From Aquibacillus albus (GTDB lineage Bacteria; Bacillota; Bacilli; Bacillales; Amphibacillaceae), in contig NZ_JAFBDR010000015.1 of assembly GCF_016908325.1 (NCBI RefSeq), positions 1-64,000 on the forward strand: DNA of 64,000 bases, given 5' to 3'. Of this stretch, positions 1 through 8,756 are shown in pieces (the first letter of the stretch is position 1; every line of letters starts with the position of its first letter). The notes beneath the pieces are model-generated. The model saw nothing but the letters and a program-made list of their open reading frames with translations. It was not told where the DNA came from and searched no databases. The position numbers and the translations under genes were made by a program.

Positions 1-1368
1 TATAATAGCTTTGTTCAATCACATCAAAAAAAAATGTTAGTAAAAAATAAAAACGGAAAAGTTGTTGTATTCACGGATAATTTGCTCCGTTTTCCATTAA
101 AAACATTTATTGATAATTTTAATCCATCCAAAACAGTTCGACTTGTTCCCGGTAGTCAAAAACAAAGGAACACGAAGCGTTCAACCATTGGTCAAAGCAA
201 TAAACAAAAAATTGGATCATCAGTGAAAAATAAAGCATTAGCAAAAAATAAAATGGTAAATAGTAATGTGAATGTATCTTTCAAAAATGTCATACCTGTT
301 AAGGGTAACAAAGCGAAACAAAAGAAAGTTGAAACCAACAACAAATTAAATTATAAGCTACCTATCTATTTTTTAAATAATTATGCACCTAATGTAGAAA
401 AAACGGTAACTGAAATACAAAAACAGGCGAGAGCTATGTTTCAAATATATAAAGGACACCATCTATATCAGAAAAAAGAATTTCAACGTTGGTTTTTAAA
501 TAAAATAGCTGTAGTCATTAACTATATTGAAATGTATAACAACTTTCTACATGATGTTTCTACTTCTTGTATCATAGTCTCGACTACTAATAGGCATACA
601 AGTCGTATATTAGCGTTAGTTGCTGCAGAAAAGGGCATACCTACCATCTGTATGCAACATGGAATTATTTCAAATGAATTGGGGTATTTACCGAAAATTG
701 CAACTGTGGATGCCGTATATGGTAAATTTGAGGTAGATTGGTACCAAAAAAAAGGAGCACAGCCAGAAACTCTAGAGATAATAGGTCATCCTAGATTTGA
801 TCAAGCATTCTCACGTAGTAGAGTTTCTCGTGCTAATTTTAATAAATATTTTGACCTAGATCCCAGAAAGAAAACATTATTGATTGCTATAAGAGGAATG
901 AAAGAACTAGACAGTTGGAAAGTTTTAATCGACACCATTTCGAAAAAGCTTGATTTAAATATTTTGATTAAAGATTTTCCTAATTTTACAGGAAAATCCC
1001 ATGTACTATCTAAAGAGTTTCCACTTGTTCGCTTTGTGCGAAAATATAATCTTTATGATATATTTCCCCACGTAGATGCTGTCGTTGCTTACACATCTAC
1101 AGTCGGATTAGAAGCTATGCTTGCAGAAAAAAGCGTATTTATTTTAAATAAAAAATTTGATAGCTATACTGGCTATTATAATCGTTTGGATCAAATGGCT
1201 CAATCAGATCCACGAAAGTTAGCTAAATTAGTCATAAAGTATTTTACCGATCCTAATTGGAAAAGTTATACTACCAATATAAGAGAAAAGTTTTTGTCCT
1301 ATGCATATCCTGATAGGACTATGTCCGGAGAACGATTAAAAAAGTTAATTAATAAGCTGATAAACTAG
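1..1368 (+). CDS. Surface polysaccharide transferase-like protein, 5' end outside window
   Basis: The reading frame is open from base 1 to the stop at 1368, and the first ATG (34) has no ribosome site before it, so the gene very likely starts upstream of the window; 455 residues are visible. The C-terminal two thirds look like a GT-B-type polysaccharide/CDP-glycerol-transferase or capsule synthesis protein: a segment ending in MQHGI (about residue 220), IIGHPRFD, and later AYTSTVGLEAML, which resembles the nucleotide-binding end of such enzymes. The region before it (about residues 45-115) is rich in Lys, Asn and Gln and looks like a linker. SpsB of the B. subtilis spore-coat polysaccharide operon is a comparable protein. 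The neighbouring nonulosonic acid genes make a role in glycan assembly likely. The exact substrate is unknown. Confidence 0.6.
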   Translation, partial: YNSFVQSHQKKMLVKNKNGKVVVFTDNLLRFPLKTFIDNFNPSKTVRLVPGSQKQRNTKRSTIGQSNKQKIGSSVKNKALAKNKMVNSNVNVSFKNVIPVKGNKAKQKKVETNNKLNYKLPIYFLNNYAPNVEKTVTEIQKQARAMFQIYKGHHLYQKKEFQRWFLNKIAVVINYIEMYNNFLHDVSTSCIIVSTTNRHTSRILALVAAEKGIPTICMQHGIISNELGYLPKIATVDAVYGKFEVDWYQKKGAQPETLEIIGHPRFDQAFSRSRVSRANFNKYFDLDPRKKTLLIAIRGMKELDSWKVLIDTISKKLDLNILIKDFPNFTGKSHVLSKEFPLVRFVRKYNLYDIFPHVDAVVAYTSTVGLEAMLAEKSVFILNKKFDSYTGYYNRLDQMAQSDPRKLAKLVIKYFTDPNWKSYTTNIREKFLSYAYPDRTMSGERLKKLINKLIN

Positions 1369-1483
1369 CCTTTCCATTTTTTATTTTGTCCTAAACAGTT
1401 TGACAAAATAAAACGTTATTTATTGCAGTAAATAATCATCTATATACATTTAATAAGAAAAAGTTTTTATATTTTAAGAACAG

Positions 1484-1503
1484 AGATACTTAGTTGGGTA
1501 TCT
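1484..1503. terminator. Weak hairpin between convergent genes
   Basis: AGATAC and GTATCT form a 6-bp stem around an 8-base loop, followed on the plus strand by a T-rich run. It lies between the convergent transferase and CMP-sugar synthetase genes. The stem is short, so this is only a possible terminator. Confidence 0.3.
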
Positions 1504-1553
1504 TTGTTGTCTTTGTTTTGCCCTGGGTTTATTAAGTCTAAAAGTTAATTTTT

Positions 1554-2273
1554 CTAATTATTTCCATTTATGTTATTTTCCATAATCCAAACAGATTGAG
1601 CCATCTCTAAATCCTCTTGATTATCAATGTCGATGGCAGCTTTCCAGTCAAGAGGGTAGTAAATGTAGTCTTTACCATAAAAGGTATTTTCTTTGACTAG
1701 GTTCTTTTTATTTGCAATCCATATTGCTCCTGTAGGGCAATAGAGTGTTTCTAAATCTTGAGATCTCATTGCATATACTTCTTTAAAAAGAGGTTTTGGA
1801 ATAAGGTTACTATCTAGCTTTACTGCCCACCAGGGATTCATCCATCCAAACTTAAAACAACTAATTTGAAAAGAATGATTGTTTTCCGTAAAGTAATTAT
1901 ATGCCTCTAAAATATCATTACTACTTCTTAAAGGACAATTGGGCATCAATTGGACAACATTTAGAAACTCTTTCTCTAAAAAGGTTTCTGCATGTAAAAG
2001 AGTATGAATGGTAGCCAAACTAACTGGGGAATGATCATCTGCGTATTGATCCCGGAGAAAAGGAACTTCTGCTCCATACTCTTTAGAGACCTCTGCGATA
2101 TCTTGATCATCTGTACTGATAATAATATGATCAAATATACCTGATTCTTTAGCTGCCTTAATAGTCCAAGCAATCAAAGGTTTTCCATAAAAGTTAATGA
2201 TGTTTTTTTTCGGTATACGCTTTGATCCACCTCTTGCCGGTATAATCGCAACACAGTTCCCTTTTATTACCAT
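1554..2273 (-). CDS. pseF: CMP-nonulosonic acid synthetase (acylneuraminate cytidylyltransferase family)
   Basis: The product activates a nonulosonic sugar acid with CTP to give the CMP-sugar used by glycosyltransferases. The N-terminus AIIPARGGSKRIPKKNI (residues 8-24 of the chosen start) is the CTP-binding signature of the NeuA/PseF/PtmB family, and the 239-residue length fits. The ATG at 2273 is preferred over that at 2282 because GGAGGATGG lies the right distance before it; the gene then overlaps the end of the SDR gene by 7 bases. It is the last gene of a four-gene leftward operon, with pseG, pseI and pseC on the divergent arm. CMP-pseudaminic acid is the likeliest product given PseG and PseI next door; CMP-legionaminic acid cannot be excluded. 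Confidence 0.8.
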   Translation of the reverse strand: MVIKGNCVAIIPARGGSKRIPKKNIINFYGKPLIAWTIKAAKESGIFDHIIISTDDQDIAEVSKEYGAEVPFLRDQYADDHSPVSLATIHTLLHAETFLEKEFLNVVQLMPNCPLRSSNDILEAYNYFTENNHSFQISCFKFGWMNPWWAVKLDSNLIPKPLFKEVYAMRSQDLETLYCPTGAIWIANKKNLVKENTFYGKDYIYYPLDWKAAIDIDNQEDLEMAQSVWIMENNINGNN

Positions 2274-3028
2274 ACAGTCCATCCTCCATCCACTACAATA
2301 TTTTGTCCTGTAATCATTTTGGAGCCATTAGACATGAGAAAATCGGCTCCACCTATTACATCTTCTTCTTGTAGCATAGTCCCCAGTGGGCAAAGATTAG
2401 CATATCGTTGTTTAAATAATTCATTGCTCCTACCTTCTATTCCACCATACGAGATAGTATTTACTCTTATATCAGGAGCAAGTCTTATTGCTAATTCTTT
2501 TGTAAGATGTATTAAAGCAGCTTTAGTAACACCATAATTGATTGGGGATTGATGATGAAAGTCCTCATACAAATGAGGGTTAGGGGGTACGACACCATAC
2601 ATTGAGGAAACATTTATAATATTTTCTAAGTTAGAATCTGACTGTTGATAGAACGCCATCGACAGCTCATAAGGTACAATAACACCAAGTGAAAATTCCC
2701 CTAGCCAATTTTTATTAGTAGTTATGCCGCTTTCGATAGAAGTATAGTTTAAATTTCTAGCATTATTAATTAAAACATGAGGTTTAAGATACTGATTATC
2801 AAGGAAATTTAAAATTCGTTGAATATAGTTGTCTTTCTCAAAATCTACATTAATACCATATATTTTACCGGAAGGATAAAGTTTCTTGACTTCATGAATA
2901 AGTTGTTTTTCTTTTTCAGAAGACCGCGAAGTAAAAATTACAATGTGATCTTTAGTTACAAAATGAGTAACTAATTTTTTCCCTACTTTTCCTGTGCCAC
3001 CTGTGATAAATATGCATTTTTGGTTCAT
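2267..3028 (-). CDS. SDR-family oxidoreductase, PtmA-like
   Basis: A classical short-chain dehydrogenase of 253 residues. The N-terminal FITGGTGKVGKK is the Gly-rich NAD(P)-binding motif, NNARN follows at about residue 90, the catalytic serine is in NVSSMYG (about 140), the Tyr-Lys pair in YGVTKAA (about 165), and the C-terminus GQNIVVDGGWTVW is typical of the family. It starts inside the stop codon of the upstream oxidoreductase gene (4-base overlap). PtmA, an SDR next to the CMP-sugar synthetase PtmB in Campylobacter flagellin modification, is the closest known arrangement. It probably modifies a sugar or activated sugar, but the substrate is unknown. Confidence 0.75.
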   Translation of the reverse strand: MNQKCIFITGGTGKVGKKLVTHFVTKDHIVIFTSRSSEKEKQLIHEVKKLYPSGKIYGINVDFEKDNYIQRILNFLDNQYLKPHVLINNARNLNYTSIESGITTNKNWLGEFSLGVIVPYELSMAFYQQSDSNLENIINVSSMYGVVPPNPHLYEDFHHQSPINYGVTKAALIHLTKELAIRLAPDIRVNTISYGGIEGRSNELFKQRYANLCPLGTMLQEEDVIGGADFLMSNGSKMITGQNIVVDGGWTVW

Positions 3029-3915
3029 TTATGTAACCCCCTTTCAATTATATCGACTATTTGATACACTTTGTTTTTATTCAAAGGATCTTCCTTTTTT
3101 TGTATAATATCTATAAATCTTTGTAATGTTGCTTTTAAAGCATAAAAAGTGTCTAGGAAAACTAATTCTTTATGATTCTTCTCTCCAAACAAACGAATAC
3201 TAATAGGAGTAGGTATTTCTCCTAATGAAGAAAAAGTAGTGACTAATCCACTTTCCCAATGTAGAGAGAGAATTGTTTTTTCTTTAGTTTTAAGTGTGTC
3301 ATGGCTAACTATCTTTCCTTGTTCACCGATTAGGTTTAATACAGGTTCTATAATATGAATTGCGTATTTATCCCATCTTTTCATAACTGTTGCATCTATA
3401 TATTCTAATTTCCCTATTTTATTTGTCTCGTTACTTGATAGTTTAAATTCTTTAGCACCAGAAGTAATTGAGGCAGTAAATATTTGTCCGTTGTATTGTT
3501 CGTGTTCAAAGATCTGATCTATATCCTTTTTGGATATCGATATTGGCTTATCAATAAAGATTGGTAAGCCAGCTTGAATAAAAGGTAGGCTCATTTTAAC
3601 ATGATTTTTATAATCATCTCTTGCTAGTAAAATAGCATCTACCTTTCCAATCATTTCTTTATAATCTTCTACAATGTTATTTATATAAGAGGCTTTTGCA
3701 ATATGCTTAGATAAATATTTATCTTGAGTCCAAATATGACTAACTTTCGCATCTCTAATAGCATCATGTGGGAAATTTTGTTGAGATAAATATTGAGGAA
3801 TAACAGGGTATGGACAATCTTTCATAACATCTACATTATATCCATTAAAAGCTGCTGACCAAGAATATGGATGACCATTCCCTTCGCTTAATCCAATGAT
3901 TCCAATTTTTTTCAA
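3025..3915 (-). CDS. Gfo/Idh/MocA-family oxidoreductase
   Basis: The 296-residue product starts KKIGIIGLSEGNGHPYSWSA, a variant Rossmann entry, and contains IFIDKPIS (about residue 125), the Lys-Pro motif characteristic of Gfo/Idh/MocA sugar dehydrogenases. It starts with TTG at 3915; the ribosome site AGGAGATGG lies inside the last codons of the aldo/keto reductase gene, one base separating the stop and this start, so translation is coupled. The protein is somewhat shorter than the usual 330-380 residues of the family, with a reduced C-terminal domain. A nucleotide-sugar or sugar-acid oxidoreduction in the glycan pathway is inferred from context only. Confidence 0.65.
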   Translation of the reverse strand: MKKIGIIGLSEGNGHPYSWSAAFNGYNVDVMKDCPYPVIPQYLSQQNFPHDAIRDAKVSHIWTQDKYLSKHIAKASYINNIVEDYKEMIGKVDAILLARDDYKNHVKMSLPFIQAGLPIFIDKPISISKKDIDQIFEHEQYNGQIFTASITSGAKEFKLSSNETNKIGKLEYIDATVMKRWDKYAIHIIEPVLNLIGEQGKIVSHDTLKTKEKTILSLHWESGLVTTFSSLGEIPTPISIRLFGEKNHKELVFLDTFYALKATLQRFIDIIQKKEDPLNKNKVYQIVDIIERGLHK

Positions 3916-3916
3916 A

Positions 3917-4798
3917 TTACCATCTCCTTGGATCTATTAAATTTAACTTGTCACATGCAAATTCCGAAAAATCAATGGGACATTGAGCGTTATGTTTAAA
4001 TGCCGAACTAATTTCAATAAGTTGTTCTTTGTTATTAACGCCAACGACAGCATAATCTACATCTTTTATGCTTTTGATAAATTCCATTGATCCTTCAAGT
4101 GGTGACATTCCATATTCCTGTAAAGCATTATGGAAATTGGAAACTATAGGAATTAGTGGTGTCAAATAATTTGGAAAATATTTAGGGTTCATTAATAATA
4201 GACCTTGTAAAAACAATGATCTAGAATAAACTTCTATATCTTTACTTTTTAATTTCGAAAGGTGCCCACTATTTATCAAACGTTGATCTAAAACATTTAT
4301 CGGTAACTGTATGATGTCAAATGTGTATTTATTCAGTAAAAAATCTATTTCTTCACTGTCATAAACCGAGAATCCTATTTTTTCAATATAATTTTTTTTT
4401 TTTAATTCTAGTAATTTAGAATATAGCTTTCCTCCATTAACTTTAAATAAATCACTAATATTGTGGAACATCACCCCATAAATTTTATTTCTTTTTAATT
4501 TGGTTAAGGAGTTTTTCACAACCAATTCAATTTCTTTTACATCGTTATCCGTTATTATTTTACTTTTAAAAGGCGGGATTTTTGTTATTACCTTAAAATG
4601 ACCAAAACCATATTGTGTTAACTTTCCTATAACTTTTTCACTGTCACCATAATCTACAGCAGTGTCTAAAATATTCACCCCAATTAATTCTGCAAAAGCC
4701 ATTATTTTAGTTACTTCTTCAAAAGGTGTTTTCCCATCTGTATTAGAAATTCCATAGTTTAAACCAAACTGTACTGTACCTAGTGCTAACTGAACCAT
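3917..4798 (-). CDS. Aldo/keto reductase family protein
   Basis: A 293-residue AKR: LGTVQFGLNYGISN at the N-terminus, the catalytic Asp-Tyr stretch ILDTAVDYGDSEKVIG (about residues 43-58), and VITKIPPF. The start ATG is preceded by AAAAAGGAGAGAAAGT. It is the first gene of the leftward AKR-Gfo/Idh-SDR-CMP-synthetase operon. AKR proteins of this type occur in nonulosonic acid and flagellin-glycosylation clusters, but their substrate there has mostly not been defined. Function beyond NAD(P)H-dependent carbonyl reduction is inference. Confidence 0.7.
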   Translation of the reverse strand: MVQLALGTVQFGLNYGISNTDGKTPFEEVTKIMAFAELIGVNILDTAVDYGDSEKVIGKLTQYGFGHFKVITKIPPFKSKIITDNDVKEIELVVKNSLTKLKRNKIYGVMFHNISDLFKVNGGKLYSKLLELKKKNYIEKIGFSVYDSEEIDFLLNKYTFDIIQLPINVLDQRLINSGHLSKLKSKDIEVYSRSLFLQGLLLMNPKYFPNYLTPLIPIVSNFHNALQEYGMSPLEGSMEFIKSIKDVDYAVVGVNNKEQLIEISSAFKHNAQCPIDFSEFACDKLNLIDPRRW

Positions 4799-5445
4799 AC
4801 TTTCTCTCCTTTTTTACAGAGATAACGAAATAAAAATTAAATGGTATCCCTATTTAATCGTTTACAATAATTCACTTTACCGGATTTAAAGATATTAAAG
4901 GAATTAATTAGAAGTTATTGATTTCATTAGGTTCTTTATATTTCTTTTCACACTTGTTACAACTTATTAGTATGTTATTGGTAAAACATCAAATTGTGAC
5001 AATGTGCATTTTTTGAAGTTAAAGATGTTCTGTAATTTAGTAGTAATTTCTAGGACGTATTGGATTTATGTAAGCAAAAAATCTAAATGAACGGTCATTG
5101 ACCCAAGTTTGATCAGGCTTGATAAATTTTATCTCAAAAATTATTAACGCGATTTCATTTTATTATATGTTTGAACACTTATTTTTTATGATTAATAAAA
5201 AAAGATTAGATTAATAGGCCATAGTCTTTAACTGTTAGTATTTTTCTTAATAAACATATTAAAGTAAGTTTTTTCTGCTTAGAAGGGATTGATAAATGGG
5301 CATATTACAAATTTGAGTTTATTTTAGGCATTGGACAATTGTAATAATTCTAATAAGTGTAAGAAAAAACACCGTTTATTATACGATTTAGTTAATCTTA
5401 GAAAGGATATCTTATTTAGAATTTAGAAAAAGTGAGGAGAAAACG
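4799..5445. other. Divergent intergenic region of the glycan locus
   Basis: About 650 AT-rich bases between the two arms carry no supportable protein gene. Promoters for both directions must lie here. One plus-strand candidate is TTGACC at 5100 with GATAAA 17 bases later, far from the first start codon (5446). The minus strand has TTGTAA then AT-rich sequence just before the aldo/keto reductase gene. Neither is strong enough to assign. Confidence 0.4.
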
Positions 5446-5559
5446 ATGGATAGTATTGTTCAAGTTCATTTATACTCTGGCCGTTTAAAAAAGTATATAG
5501 ATGTAATCTATATTGGTCCTTTATTATTATATCTATGCTATAGAAGCTGTGATAAATAA
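5446..5559 (+). CDS. 37-residue leader peptide ORF coupled to pseG
   Basis: ATG at 5446 follows the strong ribosome site AGTGAGGAGAAAACG, and the frame runs 37 codons to TAA at 5557-5559, one base before the ATG of pseG. The peptide begins MDSIVQVHLYSGRLKKYIDV and ends with a hydrophobic, Tyr/Leu-rich stretch and YRSCDK. pseG itself has no convincing ribosome site, so this ORF probably delivers ribosomes to it. It may be a real small protein, a translational coupling device, or the remains of a larger gene. No family is recognised. Confidence 0.5.
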   Translation: MDSIVQVHLYSGRLKKYIDVIYIGPLLLYLCYRSCDK

Positions 5560-5560
5560 A

Positions 5561-6634
5561 ATGAATATTTTTATAAGAGTTGACGCATCTAGAGAAATCG
5601 GATCAGGTCATGTAATCAGATGTCTTACTCTAGCTGAGGAATTTAAAAAAGAGAATCACGAAGTTAATTTTATTTGTCGTGATCTTGATGGTGACTTAAT
5701 TGATTTAATTAAAGAGAAGGGATACCAGGTATATACGCTTAATGGTTCCTATTCTCAGTCATATACTTTAGTGACAAAACACTCACAATGGTTGTCTGTT
5801 TCCTGGGAGAAAGATGTTGAACAAACAAAAGCAATTTTACAGAATAAGAACGTTACTTGGCTAATTATTGACCATTATGCTATAGACCATCGTTGGGAAG
5901 ATGAAATTAGGCCATTTGTAGATAATATAATGGTAATTGATGACTTAGCTGATAGAAAACATAATTGTGACCTATTATTAGACCAAAATTATTATATTAA
6001 CAAAGAAAGAAGGTACATCGGTTTGGTTCCAAGCAGATGTAAAACACTTTTGGGTCCTCAATATGCTTTATTAAGAGATGAATTCAGGCAGAAAACTCCT
6101 AGGATTCGACGTGAATTAAATCGAATTCTTGTTTTCATGGGAGGTAGTGACCCAACTAATGAAACTTCAAAAGTTATTGAAGGATTTCTAAAACTTAATA
6201 ATAATTCTATTGAACTAGATGTTGTTGTTGGAAAAATAAACCGTAACGCGAGGAATATTAGAAAAATATGCGAGTCAAATTCAAATATTCGTTATTATTC
6301 TAATGTGAGTTATATATCTGAATTAATGTTAAAGGCTGATTTAGCATTTGGCGCAGGGGGAAGTACTACTTGGGAGAGGTGTAGTCTTGGGCTTCCAACT
6401 GCTGTTATGACCATTGCCCATAATCAAGAATTGTTAACGAAGCATACTGCTTTAACAGGATCAATCATTAACGTGGGAAAGGCTGACCAAGTTACAAGTA
6501 ATAAAGTTGCTAATATTATAAAACATTTTTTGGGAAATCCAATTGAATTGTCAAAAATGTCAAGGAATTCATTGCAATTGGTAGATATTCTTGGAGTTAG
6601 AAAGGTTGTGGAACAATGCATTCTTATAAAGTAA
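5561..6634 (+). CDS. pseG: UDP-2,4-diacetamido-2,4,6-trideoxy-altropyranose hydrolase
   Basis: PseG removes UDP from the diacetamido-trideoxy-altrose intermediate of pseudaminic acid synthesis. The N-terminus MNIFIRVDASREIGSGHVIR contains the family motif GSGH; His17 of this start corresponds to the catalytic His17 known in Campylobacter PseG. Later GAGGSTTWERCSLGLP (about residue 265) matches the UDP-binding end of this GT-B-like fold. At 357 residues it has the normal length of a single-domain PseG, with no fused acetyltransferase (PseH). A TTG at 5513 would add 16 residues, but family alignment and the preceding 37-codon ORF favour 5561. Confidence 0.85.
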   Translation: MNIFIRVDASREIGSGHVIRCLTLAEEFKKENHEVNFICRDLDGDLIDLIKEKGYQVYTLNGSYSQSYTLVTKHSQWLSVSWEKDVEQTKAILQNKNVTWLIIDHYAIDHRWEDEIRPFVDNIMVIDDLADRKHNCDLLLDQNYYINKERRYIGLVPSRCKTLLGPQYALLRDEFRQKTPRIRRELNRILVFMGGSDPTNETSKVIEGFLKLNNNSIELDVVVGKINRNARNIRKICESNSNIRYYSNVSYISELMLKADLAFGAGGSTTWERCSLGLPTAVMTIAHNQELLTKHTALTGSIINVGKADQVTSNKVANIIKHFLGNPIELSKMSRNSLQLVDILGVRKVVEQCILIK

Positions 6635-6675
6635 CTTTATACTTAAAAACAAGAATTCAATATGGGGTGGTATGA

Positions 6676-7725
6676 ATGAAAGAGATTAACCTAGCTAATA
6701 GAAAAGTAGGGGAAGGACATTCTCCTTTTATTATTGCAGAAATGTCTGGAAATCATAATCATTCTTTAGAACGAGCACTTGAAATCGTTGAAGAAGCTGC
6801 TAAATCAGGTGCACATGCTCTTAAGCTACAAACATATACAGCAGATACAATGACGTTAAATATTGAAAATCCAGACTTTGTGATTAACGATGAAGCTAGT
6901 CTATGGAAAGGAAATTCGTTATATAAATTGTATCAACAAGCATATACACCTTGGGATTGGCATAAACCAATTTTTGATCGTGCACGTGAATTAGGAATCA
7001 TTCCATTTAGTACACCGTTTGATGAAACCGCAGTGGATTTTCTTGAGAAATTAGATGTTCCATTTTATAAAATTGCATCATTTGAAAATACTGATATTCC
7101 ATTAATAAAAAAAGTAGCATCTACCGGAAAACCAATGATTATATCTACAGGTATGTCCACTGTTGCTGAATTGGATGAAACGGTAAAAGCAGCAATGGAG
7201 TCGGGGTGTAAGGACTTGATCTTGTTGAAATGCACAAGCACATATCCAGCAACGCCTGATAACACAAACATTATGACTATTCCACATATGAGAGAGCTGT
7301 TTAATGTACAGGTGGGGTTATCGGACCATACATTGGGAACTGGAGTGGCCGTAGCAAGTGTGGCCATGGGAGCTACTGTAATTGAAAAGCACTTTACGTT
7401 GTCGAGGAAAGACGGTGGTGTAGATTCTGCCTTCTCTATGGAACCATCTGAAATGACATCATTAGTAGCAGAAACAAAGCGTGCTTGGCAAGCACTAGGG
7501 AAGGTTTCATATGGTCCTACAGATAAAGAAAAATCTTCATTAAAATTCAGAAGATCTATTTATGTTTCAAAAGATATAAAGTCTGGGGATATCTTCACAA
7601 AAGAGAACCTTAGGATAGTGAGGCCTGGATATGGTTTATCTCCAAAATATTATGAACAAATACTAGGGAAACAGGCTAAAAACGATATGAAAGCTGGTAC
7701 TCCCCTCACTTGGGATAATATATAG
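6676..7725 (+). CDS. pseI: Pseudaminic acid synthase
   Basis: PseI condenses the trideoxy-altrose sugar with phosphoenolpyruvate to form pseudaminic acid. The 349-residue protein has the NeuB-like TIM barrel first (FIIAEMSGNHNHSLERA near residue 18, KLQTYTADTMT near 49, STPFDETAVDFLE near 113, GLSDHTLG near 215) and a C-terminal antifreeze-like SAF domain (from about residue 290: RRSIYVSKDIKSGD). EMSGNHNHS and YTADTMT are the forms seen in PseI rather than in sialic or legionaminic acid synthases. The ATG at 6676 is preceded by GGGGTGGTATGA. Confidence 0.9.
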   Translation: MKEINLANRKVGEGHSPFIIAEMSGNHNHSLERALEIVEEAAKSGAHALKLQTYTADTMTLNIENPDFVINDEASLWKGNSLYKLYQQAYTPWDWHKPIFDRARELGIIPFSTPFDETAVDFLEKLDVPFYKIASFENTDIPLIKKVASTGKPMIISTGMSTVAELDETVKAAMESGCKDLILLKCTSTYPATPDNTNIMTIPHMRELFNVQVGLSDHTLGTGVAVASVAMGATVIEKHFTLSRKDGGVDSAFSMEPSEMTSLVAETKRAWQALGKVSYGPTDKEKSSLKFRRSIYVSKDIKSGDIFTKENLRIVRPGYGLSPKYYEQILGKQAKNDMKAGTPLTWDNI

Positions 7726-7795
7726 ATTTAGCATGAATATATTTTGATAATTGGAAATAAGATGTTTGGAGAAGCATAACGAAAGGATGAATGTT

Positions 7796-8740
7796 GTGAA
7801 AGCTCTTGTAACAGGAGGTGCAGGTTTCATTGGAAGGTGGGTAGTCGATCTACTTTTAAGGGATGGTCATCAAGTATGGGTGTTGGATGACCTTTCAAAC
7901 GGAAGAAAAGAAAACATAGTAGATATGAAAACCAATAAAAATTTTAAAGGTTTTATTAAAGGTGATATAAAAGATATTCGAATACTGAATCATTTGTTTA
8001 TGAAAAAATTTGATATTTGTTATCACCTGGCTGCAAGCATAAATGTACAGGATAGTATTGATGATCCACAGACTACTTTTAATAATGATGCGATTGGTAC
8101 CTTTAATATATTGGAACAATGCAAAAGACATCATGTCAAGGTTGTATTTATGAGTACTTGTATGGTGTATGATCGAGCTCTAAGTGAAGATGGAATTAAT
8201 GAAAATAATCGAGTGAAGCCCGCTTCCCCTTATGCAGGTTCCAAATTGGCTGCAGAGAATATGGTTTTGTCTTATTATTATGCCTACGGTCTTCCTGTGA
8301 CTGTTATTCGACCATTCAATACGTATGGTCCATACCAAAAAACGGGAGGAGAAGGAGGGGTTGTTGCTATTTTCCTAAAAAACAAACTAGCTGGTAAGCC
8401 TCTGCATATATATGGAGATGGCACTCAAACCCGTGACCTGCTTTATGTAGAAGATTGTGCACGTTTTATCGTAGATTCCGGTTATTCTGATAAGGTAGAA
8501 GGTGAAATTGTTAATGCAGGATTGGGTAAAGACGTTAGTATTAATCAATTAGCTATACTTATTGTTAAAGATGAAACAAAGATTAAACATGTGGAACATA
8601 TTCACCCACAGAGTGAAATACCAAAACTGCTATGTGATTATAGTAAAGCTAAAAGGTTATTGGGTTGGGAACCCAAATATAGTTTAGAAGAGGGGATTGC
8701 TAAAACGGAAGAATGGATTAAATCTACTAATCTAATATAA
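7796..8740 (+). CDS. NAD-dependent epimerase/dehydratase of the nonulosonic acid cluster
   Basis: An extended SDR of 314 residues: ALVTGGAGFIG (residues 3-13) binds NAD, MSTCMVYD carries the active-site serine/threonine region, and SPYAGSKLAAEN the YxxxK pair. The GTG at 7796 is chosen because AAAGGATGA lies about 7 bases before it and the protein then begins directly at the Rossmann motif. It sits where PseB (UDP-GlcNAc 4,6-dehydratase) would be expected, yet it does not have the PseB-type N-terminus (GGTGSFG). Bacillus thuringiensis uses the enzymes Pen and Pal instead of PseB, and this protein may be a Pen-like dehydratase; that is inference. Confidence 0.7.
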   Translation: MKALVTGGAGFIGRWVVDLLLRDGHQVWVLDDLSNGRKENIVDMKTNKNFKGFIKGDIKDIRILNHLFMKKFDICYHLAASINVQDSIDDPQTTFNNDAIGTFNILEQCKRHHVKVVFMSTCMVYDRALSEDGINENNRVKPASPYAGSKLAAENMVLSYYYAYGLPVTVIRPFNTYGPYQKTGGEGGVVAIFLKNKLAGKPLHIYGDGTQTRDLLYVEDCARFIVDSGYSDKVEGEIVNAGLGKDVSINQLAILIVKDETKIKHVEHIHPQSEIPKLLCDYSKAKRLLGWEPKYSLEEGIAKTEEWIKSTNLI

Positions 8741-8756
8741 AAGAAAGGAATAAAAA

